Shown here: positions 54,759 through 64,000 of the stretch, piece after piece
Numbering within the stretch: position 1 is the stretch's first letter
Layout of the letters: every line of letters starts with the position of its first letter
NCBI RefSeq assembly: GCF_000247695.1
Contig: NW_004624805.1
Span: 4,514,946-4,578,945, forward strand
Reading direction: 5' to 3'
Length of the DNA stretch: 64,000 bases
Source of the DNA: Heterocephalus glaber
Lineage: Eukaryota > Chordata > Mammalia > Rodentia > Bathyergidae
The notes under the pieces: generated by a model
Database searches by the model: none
Seen by the model: the letters and a program-made list of their open reading frames with translations, nothing else
Told to the model about the DNA's origin: nothing
Made by a program: the position numbers and the translations under genes

Positions 54759-55694
54759 AAAAAATCCACAAAATTACAGTTCTGCTAAAGGTACAGCTAA
54801 CGTACATAACTGAAGGAGATTTTTAAACATCTCAGTCTGAAGCCTCTTGGTCTGATTTACCTCCCTGGTTCAAAGCTTCCACAAGACAAGACCGGTCCTT
54901 ATTCAGAACAAAGAGAGGCCTCTCCAAAGCCCAGACACTTTCCACGCTGGGATGCAAAAGTCGTTATTGTTTCTCCTATGGTGGATTCCAGCTTCAGAAG
55001 AGGTGAGACACAGACCCCCACCCCACCATGGGAACAGGTTCCTCGTGGTTCTAAAGTTGTGGCCCCAGAAGGGAAAGGGGGCATTTCCCCCGTCTCTGGT
55101 TGAGACCCAAGTTTGGCAGCACCCAGAGATAGTGTCCTGGGAGTGGCTCTTGGCCTCCCTGGGAGAGGTGGGGAGCAGTGTGGCTTCTCCCAGAAAAGGT
55201 ACACAGTAAGGGAAGCCAGACTGCTGGGGGCAGATGGGAAGAAGCAGCCGGAACCCCTAGAGAACCTGAGTGAGGGTGAGGGGTCAGAGACAAAGTTATT
55301 TCCCAGGATCCAGCTAGTGGGGAACAGTGGCCTATGAGGGTGAGCATCAAAAGAAAGTCCAGCTCCCAGTTAGTGGTCACAGGGTTACAGGACAAAGGTG
55401 ATACAGGATCCAGCCCTCAAAGGAGTTGTTGTTGTTGTTAGTTTTTTGGCTGCTTCCCTTGGAGCTTCCATTCCAGCCACCACCACCACCTTCTGGCTCT
55501 GCAGGAGAAGCACAGGGAGGCCAGTTCCATCCCATAATGGTTGCAGAATTTTTAATACCATGCATCATTGATATCTTATCAAGAATATCTTCTTTCCATT
55601 TTTCTCTGATAAATATTTAAATCACTGTTCATATGTATGTGATAAAACTAGTAGAGAAATTACTTCTCATACTTTTCCAAAGTTCAATTCCGCA
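54759..55694. other. no gene seen; (GTT)n at 55425-55440
   Basis: GC-richer unique sequence. Overlapping frames of about 75-114 codons are not recognisable. The short GTT run on plus reads as poly-Asn on minus. Confidence 0.4.
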
Positions 55695-55882
55695 GTTTGT
55701 GTGGGATCCTGATACTCATCAACATGGCTACAAGAAAAGGAAAGAGACCATTACAAAATAGAGCTTGGAAATCCTAGCTGGTATTTCCTGTGGACACTAG
55801 AACTAGAGGCAAAAGATTACAATTTGATGTGTGTGGCCCAGCGGTGATGTTCCCCAGCTCTTCCTGGGCTCAAGACAACATG
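55695..55882 (+). repeat. unclassified dispersed repeat, copy 1
   Basis: Aligns by eye to 57533-57705 in the same orientation: 'tgtgggatcctgatactcat' against 'tgtgggatcttgatactcat', 'gattacaatttgatgtgtgt' against 'gattacaacttgatgtttgt', and both end near 'gggctcaag'. I do not recognise a family. It may be part of an ERV or MaLR. Confidence 0.6.
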
Positions 55883-56577
55883 TGTCGGGTCTGAGACTGT
55901 AATTGTGAAAATCAGGCTCAGTAAAGTATCCTTACTCATTTACGCCTGCATACACGTTTTAATTAACAGACTTTGAGGAGCAGAATGCAATAGGCCCAAA
56001 AGCAAGCCATGTACTGCTGCAGTAAATGCAAGGGAAGATAAATAATTTAGGTAAGCAGCAATATCCTAATTCCTTGAGATGGAAAGAACTTCAGACACGA
56101 TCTTGTGGAGGTCTTCTCCAATTTAGTGTGTGTCTCTGAGTGGCTTTCTAGAAATGCAGGTTGCTGGGCCTCAGCTCCAGAGACCATTTTAATAGGTCTT
56201 CTACCTTTTGAAATGCAGGAATCTGCATTGCAAAGCAAGCAACCTTCTGGGCAATTTCTGTTTGCCTTTTAAACCCATTCTCTGTCCTTTTTTCCATTCG
56301 CCACGTGTCCCAGGAGGCTGACATTTAGTGACTACATCACCTGAGCTCTCTTGTGTCACGGAGCCCAGATGGCTTTAGCCAATAGGAAGCTCTGTGAGGA
56401 ACTGAAAGAGTGGCAGGAGAGGAAGTTAGGATATTAATTCCTCTTTGACCACTTCCCTGCCAGGCTACTGGTTGGGTGCTCTTCTCCAGCTGCTTTCTCC
56501 TGACTCCTCCAGGCCCTCTTTTCCTCATTCCTTGAAGCCTAGGGTGCCAGCACCCAAGGTACACCCGAGACTAACTG
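55883..56577. other. no gene seen; possible MER5 trace at 56125-56225
   Basis: 'gtggctttctagaaatgcag' and 'gttgctgggcctcagctcca' resemble a reverse-complement MER5-type hAT element. Otherwise unclassified. Confidence 0.3.
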
Positions 56578-56663
56578 AACCAGGATCTCTAGGGAGGGGC
56601 CTCAGCAGGCATGCTCCCTAGGAGAGTCTCATGTGCAGCCAAGGTTGAAAACAACTGCTCTAG
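56578..56663 (+). mobile_element. MER5A-like hAT DNA transposon fragment
   Basis: 'aaccaggatctctagggagg' and 'tgtgcagccaaggttgaaaa' then 'caactgctc' match the 3' half and terminal inverted repeat of MER5A. Confidence 0.65.
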
Positions 56664-56696
56664 ACCAGGAGCTTTTGTTAATAAGCAGAAGCTGTT

Positions 56697-56783
56697 TCAG
56701 TATGTCTGAGGAGGGGCCTGAAACTGCAATTCTAACAAGGTTTCCTGGTGATTCATCTGCACGTTAAGCTCTGAGAAGCACTG
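56697..56783 (+). mobile_element. second MER5-like fragment
   Basis: 'gcaattctaacaaggtttcc', 'tggtgattcatctgcacgtt' and 'ctctgagaagcactg' again follow the MER5A 3' half. It lies 34 bases from the first, so a tandem pair of fragments or a nested insertion. Confidence 0.6.
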
Positions 56784-56826
56784 TTCTCTACCAACTTCTT
56801 CATTTAAGAGATAAAAGGAAAAATCC

Positions 56827-56844
56827 AGAGAGAGAGAGAGAGAG
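56827..56844 (+). repeat. (GA)n simple repeat
   Basis: Nine GA units. Confidence 0.85.
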
Positions 56845-57532
56845 GCTTGAAAATACAAAGAACCAGAACCCAAGGGCTTCAAGTCTAATGCTCTTCCCAT
56901 AGCCTACACCGAAGTCCAGGCTGGAGATCTGAGATGATCCTTGGAGGTAGCAATGCAGAGTCAGGGAAAAAAATACCAGTAGAACCCTGGGTGTTCCACT
57001 AAGGACCTCCTTCGGCCAAGTTATTGCAGATGACACACACAGCCCCTGGACACACGAGGCCCAAGGAGAAAGGAAATTTCCTGAGGCCTCGCAGAAGCAG
57101 GTGCAAGCAGCAGCTGCTGGGAGAGGACTCCATGGGGAGCGCTTGCGGAGCGAGGGAGAACAGACCAGATGGTGTCAGCTCTTCCAGAGGCTGTGTCTCA
57201 GGAGTCCTGGAGTGGTAACCACTGTAGTGCTGGGACCATTATTTCTAATGTGACATTTCTGTCACACTTTATCGCATCATGGACTAAGTCTCTGGATAAG
57301 AAATGAAAAACTCTTGTCCTCTGATCACAAATTTCCCCAAGATTGTGGTTTCCACTTAATATTTAGAACCTCTTAGCAGCTCTCTCCTAAGGTAGATTGT
57401 TGGTAAGAATGGCCAGTACAGTCCTCTCCCTGTATCCAAGTTCTTGGGTAATTATCTCTCATACTGACTCTGAAGGAGCTTATCTTGGTCAGTGGAACAA
57501 AAGCCAATCTTCCATAAGCAGAGATACTATTG
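56845..57532. other. no gene seen
   Basis: Unclassified sequence. Confidence 0.4.
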
Positions 57533-57705
57533 GTGTGGGATCTTGATACTCATCAACATAGCTGTAAAAAAAGGAAAGCTTAAAAGTCCTAGTTGATGAT
57601 TCTTGTGACTATTGGAACTAGAAGCAAAGGATTACAACTTGATGTTTGTGGTCCAGCTATCATATGCCCTTTGCTTACTGGGCTCAAGGCAAAACAAGAG
57701 CAACC
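57533..57705 (+). repeat. unclassified dispersed repeat, copy 2
   Basis: Partner of 55695-55882 (see there), at an offset of about 1.84 kb and in the same orientation. It is followed by an MLT1-like LTR end, which copy 1 is not. Confidence 0.6.
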
Positions 57706-57889
57706 TCTTTACATATTTTCCCCAAAGGGCTCACATATTTGTATTTGCCCTCTTGTGTTGCTCTTTGGAATTCTGAGGACACAAGTGTGAAAAATCTGAG
57801 GGTAGTCAAGGATAGGAGCCCATGAGAAACAGAGACAAGACAACCCCACTGAAACCCTCCTGCCCCTAGGCCAACCAGCTCCCAACCCC

Positions 57890-58075
57890 AGACATGTGGG
57901 CAAGGCCATTGAGGAGCCAGCTGACAAAAGCAGACAAGAGAATCCAGGAGAGACCAGCAAAGTGAGCCCAGAGCAGGAAAACCACCCAGCTAACCTTGAA
58001 CTAACTCAAATAGATCATTGGTTTAAGCCACTAAGCTTTGGTGTGGTTTACTGCACAACCAAAGCTAATGGATCC
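57890..58075 (+). mobile_element. MLT1-type LTR 3' end
   Basis: 'tggtttaagccactaagctt' and 'tggtgtggtttactgcacaa' are the MLT1 3' terminus on the plus strand, preceded by diverged LTR sequence. Confidence 0.65.
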
Positions 58076-58109
58076 ACCTCCAAACACAACAGTTTCTCCT
58101 GAAGTGTAA

Positions 58110-58268
58110 TAAACTCCTGAGGCCAAGGCATATGTATTGCAGCACTGTTTGTGGTGGCAGTCTATCAGAAACAGATTGAACACTCATTATACCGTGGGCC
58201 ACCACACAGCCATTAGAAGGAACTGTTAGATCTAAACCTACATATTTACAGGGTATTCAAAGAGATAT
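58110..58268 (+). mobile_element. LINE-1 3' UTR (L1ME-like), left part
   Basis: 'attgcagcactgtttgtggt', 'ccacacagccattagaagga' and 'attcaaagagatattg' follow L1ME order. It is interrupted by the LTR at 58269 and resumes at 58637. Confidence 0.7.
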
Positions 58269-58636
58269 TGTCATGCCTGACCCGAGTGAGATCCTCTGAA
58301 CAAACATGCAGCTCTCAACAAACAACAGACCACTAAAGCGCCATGCTGCCCTCAGTAAACAGAACAGATGGCCATAAAGAAAATTTAGGACAGGACACGC
58401 AATCTCCTGGTGCCAAGAAGTTCAGTATTGTCTATCTGCACACCTTTGCTGACTGTCCTTGGACCCTCAGTCATAAACATTCCACTCCAGATTCCTTAGG
58501 ATTAAACCCCCTTTCCCAAATCCTATGAAAGCTCAGCTTCTCTCCCGATGTCAACCTGTTCACACTCAGGCAGAAATAAAGCTCTTACTGCTTACCCAAA
58601 ACCTGTGTCTGAGTGGGCTCCTGTGCACTGTTTGTA
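58269..58636 (+). mobile_element. solo ERV LTR with target-site duplication
   Basis: A 368-bp unit starting TGTCATG, with a TATA-like tract near 58523, an AATAAA signal at 58575-58580 and a G/T-rich end. Direct repeats agagatat lie at 58261-58268 and 58637-58644, and the L1 reads on across the junction. One LTR with no internal retroviral sequence means LTR-LTR recombination removed the provirus. An ERV1 (gamma-like) affiliation is a guess. Confidence 0.75.
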
Positions 58637-58900
58637 AGAGATATCAGCGAGGGAAGGAAAGCAAAGGCACTGAGTAGTGGATACATAATAAGAACCAATT
58701 TTTGTCAAACCATGACAGAGTCCCATGAACATCTGTTTGCATGGGTACGTGAGCCAGGTGGACAACCAGAAAGGATATACAGCAGTTCATGGTGGAGATG
58801 CTGATGGGAGGTGGGAGAATGAAAATAGAGGTATAGAAAGAGCAAAAAGCAATGCCTTTTAAAATCCCCAACATGTTCTTGCTTATGTAAAAACCTACAT
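58637..58900 (+). mobile_element. LINE-1 3' UTR (L1ME-like), right part
   Basis: 'gaaggaaagcaaaggcactg' and 'gatgggaggtgggagaatga' continue the L1 broken by the solo LTR. Confidence 0.6.
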
Positions 58901-59006
58901 ATTTATTCATGCCCAAATATTTCCTGAAATGTTAGCTTCTAAACCGTTAACAAGATAACCAAACATCTCAGGTTGTAAGATTTTAGTGACTCTAGTTTAT
59001 ACTTTT

Positions 59007-59098
59007 TTTTTTTTTTTTTTGGTACCGGGGATCGAACTTGGGACCTTGCGCTTGCGAGGCAGGTGGCAGAACCACTGAGCTAAATCCCCAGCCCTTTT
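59007..59098 (-). mobile_element. ID-type SINE with 12-bp target-site duplication
   Basis: A poly-T (A-tail), then 'ggtaccggggatcgaacttg' to 'gctaaatccccagccc'. Perfect repeats gtttatactttt lie at 58995-59006 and 59099-59110. Confidence 0.93.
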
Positions 59099-59110
59099 GT
59101 TTATACTTTT

Positions 59111-60486
59111 AAGAGTTGTTCAAATTTTATATTTAGTATGTGGTATCATTAATGTCCAATAGAATCACCTGTTCTATTTCCGAAAAAAATCAAATTCTCT
59201 GGATCCAGAGTTCTCTGAGTGAGAACTGCTGGGCATGAGCACCTGGACTGCACATTACAAATCAGCACTCTGGGCAGTTCTAACTTGGACTCACTCGGGG
59301 AACCACCACCAGAGCTTCTCCACAATGAAGCCTCGGCTGTGCTACTACCTGAAGCCTCACCCACACAGGAGTTGGCCAATCTGAAAGCCATGAGTGCCCG
59401 AGGCAGCCAGTGGACCTCTGTGTAAGCATGTTCCAAGTCTTATGTCATGGACAGTACCTTCCACCTCTTCTTTCTGACCTTTGGTTTCCACCCATATGCA
59501 GGTTTCTAAGCCTCTTTTCACTCATGACTTTCCCGTGATCAGGGACTATCTTGGGGCCACCTTTTCAGAACCCTCCCTGCAGCACCACGCCAGCTGCTAT
59601 CTGCAATAGGTGGCCTGGCCCACACGCTACCTTTTCAGTGATCTCTAGTCACCTGTGTACTCATGTGTAGTCCCTGTGAGGACCGAAAACTAAAGGATAA
59701 ACCTGAGGAAGGTGCTGGATGATCCACTGAGGGGTGGAGGTCACACAAGTACAGTGTTTATTTATGTCACTGGGGGCGAGACTGAGCCCAGATGTGACCT
59801 TCATTCGATGAATGTATGGCCAGGTTAAGTATGAGTTATGCCATTTTTTCTGACCTGGATAGCACAAAAAGGGATTTGAAGGGTTGTAAACAGTCATATT
59901 ACGAGATTTATTTTTAAGCACTACAGCGAAGAAATGTGCGTGTGTTGCTCTTCATGACTCTTAATTGAGAACATGAAATCTGAGGGTGTGTAGTTATTGT
60001 TTAAAAGACGAATCAGAAGCCCATTTTCCTGAAAGGACACTCTAAGCCTTTCAGCCTTGTTATGAAGAACGGATTTTTGTAACTGGCTTTTACGTTGGTG
60101 AAGAGGCTGAGAGCTGAGCCGGGGTACAGCTTCCACATTGTACATGGTGGCCCTTCCTGCCTCTCGAGCCCGGAAGTCCTGATACTTTGGCCGGTGACCA
60201 AGCTTCCCGGCATAGCCCCTCCCCAGGCCTGCCTGCGTCTGCCCAGGCCTGCTGCTAGGATATTGCTGAATCTACCTCAGGCAACTCTTCCCTGTCAAGT
60301 TCTGAAAGAACAGGGAGCTGCCATTTCACGGAACTTACAGAACAGGCTCTGCAACTATTATTTGCCAGCTTGCTAGCAAATATTTGTAGGTGTGACAGAG
60401 TTGTTCTCTGAGAGTTGCTTTCTTTGTAAGAAGCGCCTCCTAGAAAGGTGGTTTTGTTGTAACAAACTGCAAGTTGCCCTCTGCTA
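59111..60486. other. no gene; possible MER5 trace at 59205-59290
   Basis: 'gagttctctgagtgagaact' with 'ggactgcacattacaaatca' hints at a reverse-complement MER5. The rest is unclassified, with frames under 100 codons and no domain. Confidence 0.35.
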
Positions 60487-60852
60487 TGGTTTCTATGATT
60501 TTCCCCAAAGGCCAATGTGTTAAAGGCTTAGTTGCCAGCCTATGGCACTTCCGGGAGGTGATGGAACCTTTAAAACATCAGGCCCTCTGGGAGGAAGTTA
60601 GGTCCTTGGGGCATGTCCTTGAAGGGATATGAGCCCAGCCTTTTCCTGTCTTTCTTGTAGCCTGGCCATGAAGTGAGCAGTTCTACTGTGGGCTCCTGCT
60701 GTTATGTGCTGCCTCATCACAGGCCCAAAGCAACAAGGCCTGTTCCTCATTGACTGAAATTTCTGAATCTATGAGGAAAAATGAACGTTTCTCTCTTCCT
60801 AAGTGATTATCTGAGGTCCTTGACGATAGTAACAGGAAGCTGACTACCACAC
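60487..60852 (+). mobile_element. MaLR LTR
   Basis: 'tatggtttctatgattttcc', 'gggaggtgatggaaccttta', 'gggaggaagttaggtccttg' and 'gtaacaggaagctgactacc' occur in plus-strand MaLR LTR order. It is nearly complete. Confidence 0.7.
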
Positions 60853-61436
60853 CTTCTCCAACTTCTAATTTTTTGTGATGACCCATAGCTAATAATATTT
60901 AAAAGGGCCTAAAAATTATGAATGGCCAAATTGGCTCAGGTTATTCATAACATAAATGATCTAAAAAGTATTTCTTCATACATCTGCCTACCCTACAACA
61001 CAGCTGGCACTGCTCTGAGGGAACGTTCTGGGAAAAGAGCAGTCCACCGCAGGGGATGTCAGCCTGCCCCACCTGTGAGAACTTGAACCCATAACTACCT
61101 GGCCCTGCACTTGCTGGAGGGAATCTGAGGCTGCTTGTGCATGGCGATCTCTCCTGGTAGCTAGAAAAACAAAACAGAAACCAGGACACATTGTCAAAAT
61201 AGTGCTTTATCATAGTTCCACAACACAGAAGATGTCAGAGGACCTCAAATGAACTCAAAAGCAATTCTTGAGTCAGTGCAGTAAGGCCATGGGCTTGGGC
61301 GAGTGGAGTGATGGTAGAATATAAAATCTGGAGAAAAATATGGGTCAATCTAATTAACTGAATAATGTAATTATTGGGATATTTTGTGTGCATAAGTGCC
61401 AGAAACTGTGCACTTGCTTGCTTGACTTGCTTGCTG
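60853..61436. other. no gene called; one exon-like stretch
   Basis: A minus-strand segment at 61099-61160 is bounded by a good acceptor and donor (see findings). Otherwise unclassified. Confidence 0.35.
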
Positions 61437-61464
61437 GTTTGTTTGTTTGTTTGTTTGTTTGTTT
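61437..61464. repeat. (TTTG)n simple repeat
   Basis: Seven TTTG units, the A-rich tail of the adjoining SINE. Confidence 0.85.
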
Positions 61465-61466
61465 TA

Positions 61467-61526
61467 ATGGCATGGAGAAGCAAACCTAGGACCTAGCCCC
61501 TGCTAAGCAAGCCTGAGCCCCCAGCC
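61467..61526 (-). mobile_element. old ID-type SINE
   Basis: 'ggcatggagaagcaaaccta', 'ggacctagcccctgctaagc' and 'ctgagcccccagcctt'. Diverged. Confidence 0.5.
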
Positions 61527-61564
61527 TTATTCAAGCATTTAAAATTTATTGTTTAATTTAATTT

Positions 61565-61690
61565 CATCCTTTCAACCAATGACTGAGGTAGGTGCTGTTA
61601 TTATCATGAGCCTTTGCTAGAGGAGGGAGCCAGGTGCTGAGTCGCTTGCCAAAGGTCACAGAGGTTGCAGAAGCAGGAGTGTGTGACCCC
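61565..61690 (-). mobile_element. MIR SINE
   Basis: 'aatgactgaggtaggtgctg', 'tcgcttgccaaaggtcacag' and 'gaagcaggagtgtgtgaccc' follow reverse-complement MIR. Confidence 0.55.
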
Positions 61691-61983
61691 TGGGGAGCCA
61701 AAGATCTCCACGACTGTTTCCTAAAGAACCAGAACCTCAGGGAAAAGGAGGACTGAATTCAGGGCAGAACCATCCTCCGCATTGCGGGATGAGGGCATGC
61801 TGGGTCCTGGCTGGGGATGGAATGGCACTGACTGGTGAGACCCCTTCACTTCCCACCGTGCTCATTTAGGGTGAGTGGTAAGGAGCGGCAGGCCTATCCC
61901 CTCGATAGCTGGAGCACAGAGGACAGTGGTGTGATGCCCTGTGGGTATTTATTCTTCTTCAGGTGAGATGAGAAGCAAGGTGT
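61691..61983. other. no gene seen
   Basis: Unclassified sequence. Confidence 0.4.
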
Positions 61984-62352
61984 CTTAGTTACTTTTCTCT
62001 CATTGCTGAGACAAAATACCTGACACCCACAAATTAAAGGTGGAAAGGCTTATTTGGCTCAGAGTTTGCAGAGGTTTCAGGCCATAGTCAGCTGGCTCCA
62101 AGGCAGGGATGGCAAACAGGCCTCGCAGAGGAAACACAAATGGCGCACACAAGGCAGCAAAGGCAACAAGAGAGACCTTAACAGCCTCTCCCTCCCCCCT
62201 TTATCTCATCCAGACTACTTAGGGTGGGCAGCACTCACACCCTTAATCCTAGTGCCCTTGAGCCTAGCATCGCACCATGAATCAGTCCCACACTCTAGAT
62301 CAAGCCTATGACCACGTGAGGCTTTAGGGGGACATCTAGACCCAGCCATAAT
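61984..62352 (-). mobile_element. MaLR LTR
   Basis: 'tgtcttagttacttttctct', 'gagacaaaatacctgacacc', 'accatgaatcagtcccacac' and 'gggggacatctagacccagc' in reverse-complement MaLR order. Nearly complete. Confidence 0.7.
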
Positions 62353-63389
62353 GCAAGGACTGAGGAGAAGCCCCTTCTCAAGGAAGACACAGAGAAAGGA
62401 GGATCTGAAGGAGGGAAACTGGAATTAAAAAAAAATAGCAATTAGACTGTTAAGGAAGGCAGAGAATTGCCTAGTGCAATTCTCAGGGCCCTTGTGTCCT
62501 GCTTTGATATTGTCCTGAGTCGTTCTTGGCATTATTTTGGTCTTCCCCAATCTGTCCGCACTCAAAATGTTAGTGTGGGTTCAAATTAGGGCCTTGTGGT
62601 TCTGCTGGTATTTTAAATGTCACCTCTGGCTACGGAATGAGACACCTTAAGAAATTTTTCTTGTTAGTGGAACTGATGGAAAGGAGACATTTGGGGAGAG
62701 AAGACAGGATCCTTTCTCAGGTTAGAAATAATTGGGTACAAAGCAGAGGGAGCTCGGACATCTCAGCAAGGATGCCTGCAGCAGCTGCACAGCTGTGCCT
62801 GTGGGTGCACAGAACCAGAGAGGAAAGCTACTCACAGACACCGAGTTCAGAACATCTCCTCAGAGGCCCTGCTGCAGAACATCAACAGAGCCCTGAGCCC
62901 CAGGGCCTTTCCTATGAGGTAAGCACTTTGGGCAGTTGCCTAGCCACACCTCTGGGCACCTCCCATCCCAGGGGAAAGGGCAGCTCTCTGGGGCCAAGAA
63001 CTAACGAGAAATAAAGCCATTTGTGCTTAACAAGAGAGCTGAGGACTGGTAGTCATCATAGAAACAAATCAGAGCCAGGCAAAAATAGAGACTCTTAGCA
63101 TATAAATGTTACTGGAAGCTTCTGATCATAGCAGCAAAGACAGCAAAAACACAAGAAGCAGACACATTGACAAGTGGCTTTACAGTCTGGTGTTGATACG
63201 CTTTTGAAAGCAGAACTATTTCTCTGGCAGATGGGTATTTTGTTCCACAGAAATTTCAATAGTTTTTTGTTGGAGTAAGTTAGTACTGGGCACAGAAGGT
63301 TATTAACAGGGCCTCTGGCCCCAGCACATGTGATTGAGACAGGGAGATAACACAAATGACTGTGATATAAGGCAGAACTCAAGACACTT
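62353..63389. other. no gene seen
   Basis: Unclassified. A 125-codon plus frame (62637-63014) has no recognisable domain. Confidence 0.4.
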
Positions 63390-63560
63390 GGCATTAAAGG
63401 ATTCAGAGGAAGAAAAAAGTCACTTCCGGCCTGGGTGGTTAAGAAAAGATTTGTGGAAAAGGTGGGGTTTGCACTGAGCCTGGAGGCCCGGTCGCTTTCA
63501 TAGAGAGAGGTGCTGAAGGGGTGGGTTGGCTTGTGAAGGGTGCATGGCAAAGCCCAGGTG
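63390..63560 (-). mobile_element. possible LINE-2 remnant
   Basis: 'gtggggtttgcactgagcct' with 'gaaggggtgggttggcttgt' recalls reverse-complement L2. Weak. A 151-codon minus frame over 63095-63550 is not recognisable. Confidence 0.35.
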
Positions 63561-63774
63561 AGTGCTTTAGTCTGATTTACAGCCAGGAAAAAAAGAGGCT
63601 GGGCCCTTGTTTCTCCAGCCCCTTCAGTGAGTCTGAGTGCCCCCAGTTCTATGCATAAATAAGTTCTTGTTCTGCTACATGGATGAGAACTGGTTTAGGT
63701 GCTTTGCAACAAGAATGTTGTAGGAAGTTGTATTTTTAATAAATCATTAGCAGCAGAGGATGAGATGATAATGT

Positions 63775-63985
63775 TAATATTTATTGATCAATTCCTGCAT
63801 GCCAGGTCCTTCTGAGGCATTGTGAATAAAATAAGAAACAACAAAGTCGTTTCCCTCTGGAGCGTGCAGATGAGCAACATTCACAGTTTACAGATGAGGA
63901 AACTGAGGACCAGAGACTATAGAACCTGCCCAAGCTTGTACAGCTAGAAAGTGGCAGAGCCAGGATTCCAGACCAGGAAGACTCA
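63775..63985 (-). mobile_element. MIR SINE with L2/MIR-like flank
   Basis: 'acagatgaggaaactgagga', 'ccagagactatagaacctgc', 'ccaagcttgtacagctagaa' and 'agtggcagagccaggattcc' are a well-preserved reverse-complement MIR core. Confidence 0.8.
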
Positions 63986-64000
63986 ATTCTTTTTTTTTTT

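Overview
This is nuclear DNA from a placental mammal, almost certainly a non-murine rodent. It is an AT-rich, repeat-dense sequence with a CpG-island promoter at the left edge and no intact multi-exon gene. The repeats point to a rodent: many B1 (7SL-derived) SINEs, some with the internal tandem duplication seen in rodent B1; dozens of short tRNA-derived ID-type SINEs whose head reads like 'ggccggggatttagctcag'; composite B1-dID dimers, reported from squirrel-, dormouse-, beaver- and cavy-related lineages rather than mice; and MaLR LTRs. I cannot fix the species; a beaver-like or hystricognath-related rodent is my guess. A 100-N assembly gap lies at 39842-39941.

Layout. Positions 1-900 are a CpG island with CCAAT, NRF1, Sp1-like and ETS-like motifs. 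On the minus strand a tiny first coding exon (Met-Met-Glu-Arg, then a GT donor) lies at 6-19, so the gene runs off the left edge and its upstream region is the rest of the window. From 0.9 to 12 kb there are SINEs, a long minus-strand L1 (about 5.2-8.4 kb) carrying nested SINEs and an ERV LTR, and a Tigger/MER2-like DNA transposon at 10.2 kb. At 12.36-12.83 kb is a broken minus-strand copy of part of PIGB. From 13 to 25 kb lie old L1, L2 and MIR pieces, an ERVL-type LTR, MLT1 and MaLR LTRs, and a GC-rich segment at 20.1-20.8 kb with a decayed coding-like fragment. A perfect 32-bp inverted repeat is at 25.09 kb. From 25 to 45 kb there are L1 3' ends with target-site duplications, an 80-bp hAT MITE at 28.88 kb with an 8-bp target duplication, many ID SINEs, and the gap. 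From 40 to 64 kb the sequence is more unique, with scattered MIR, MER, MLT1 and MaLR elements, a solo LTR at 58.3 kb inserted cleanly into an L1, a 61-bp tandem duplication at 52.3 kb, and paired AP-1/NF-E2 motifs at 47.5 kb.

Nothing here is an operon or a multi-gene system, and I found no convincing new biological system. The most notable signals are the perfect hairpin at 25.1 kb, the hAT MITE, the tandem L1 3' termini (one pair spanning the assembly gap), the PIGB pseudogene and the left-edge promoter with its minimal first coding exon. Repeat family names come from recognising consensus patterns by eye; element boundaries are accurate to about 10-20 bases unless a target-site duplication is given.
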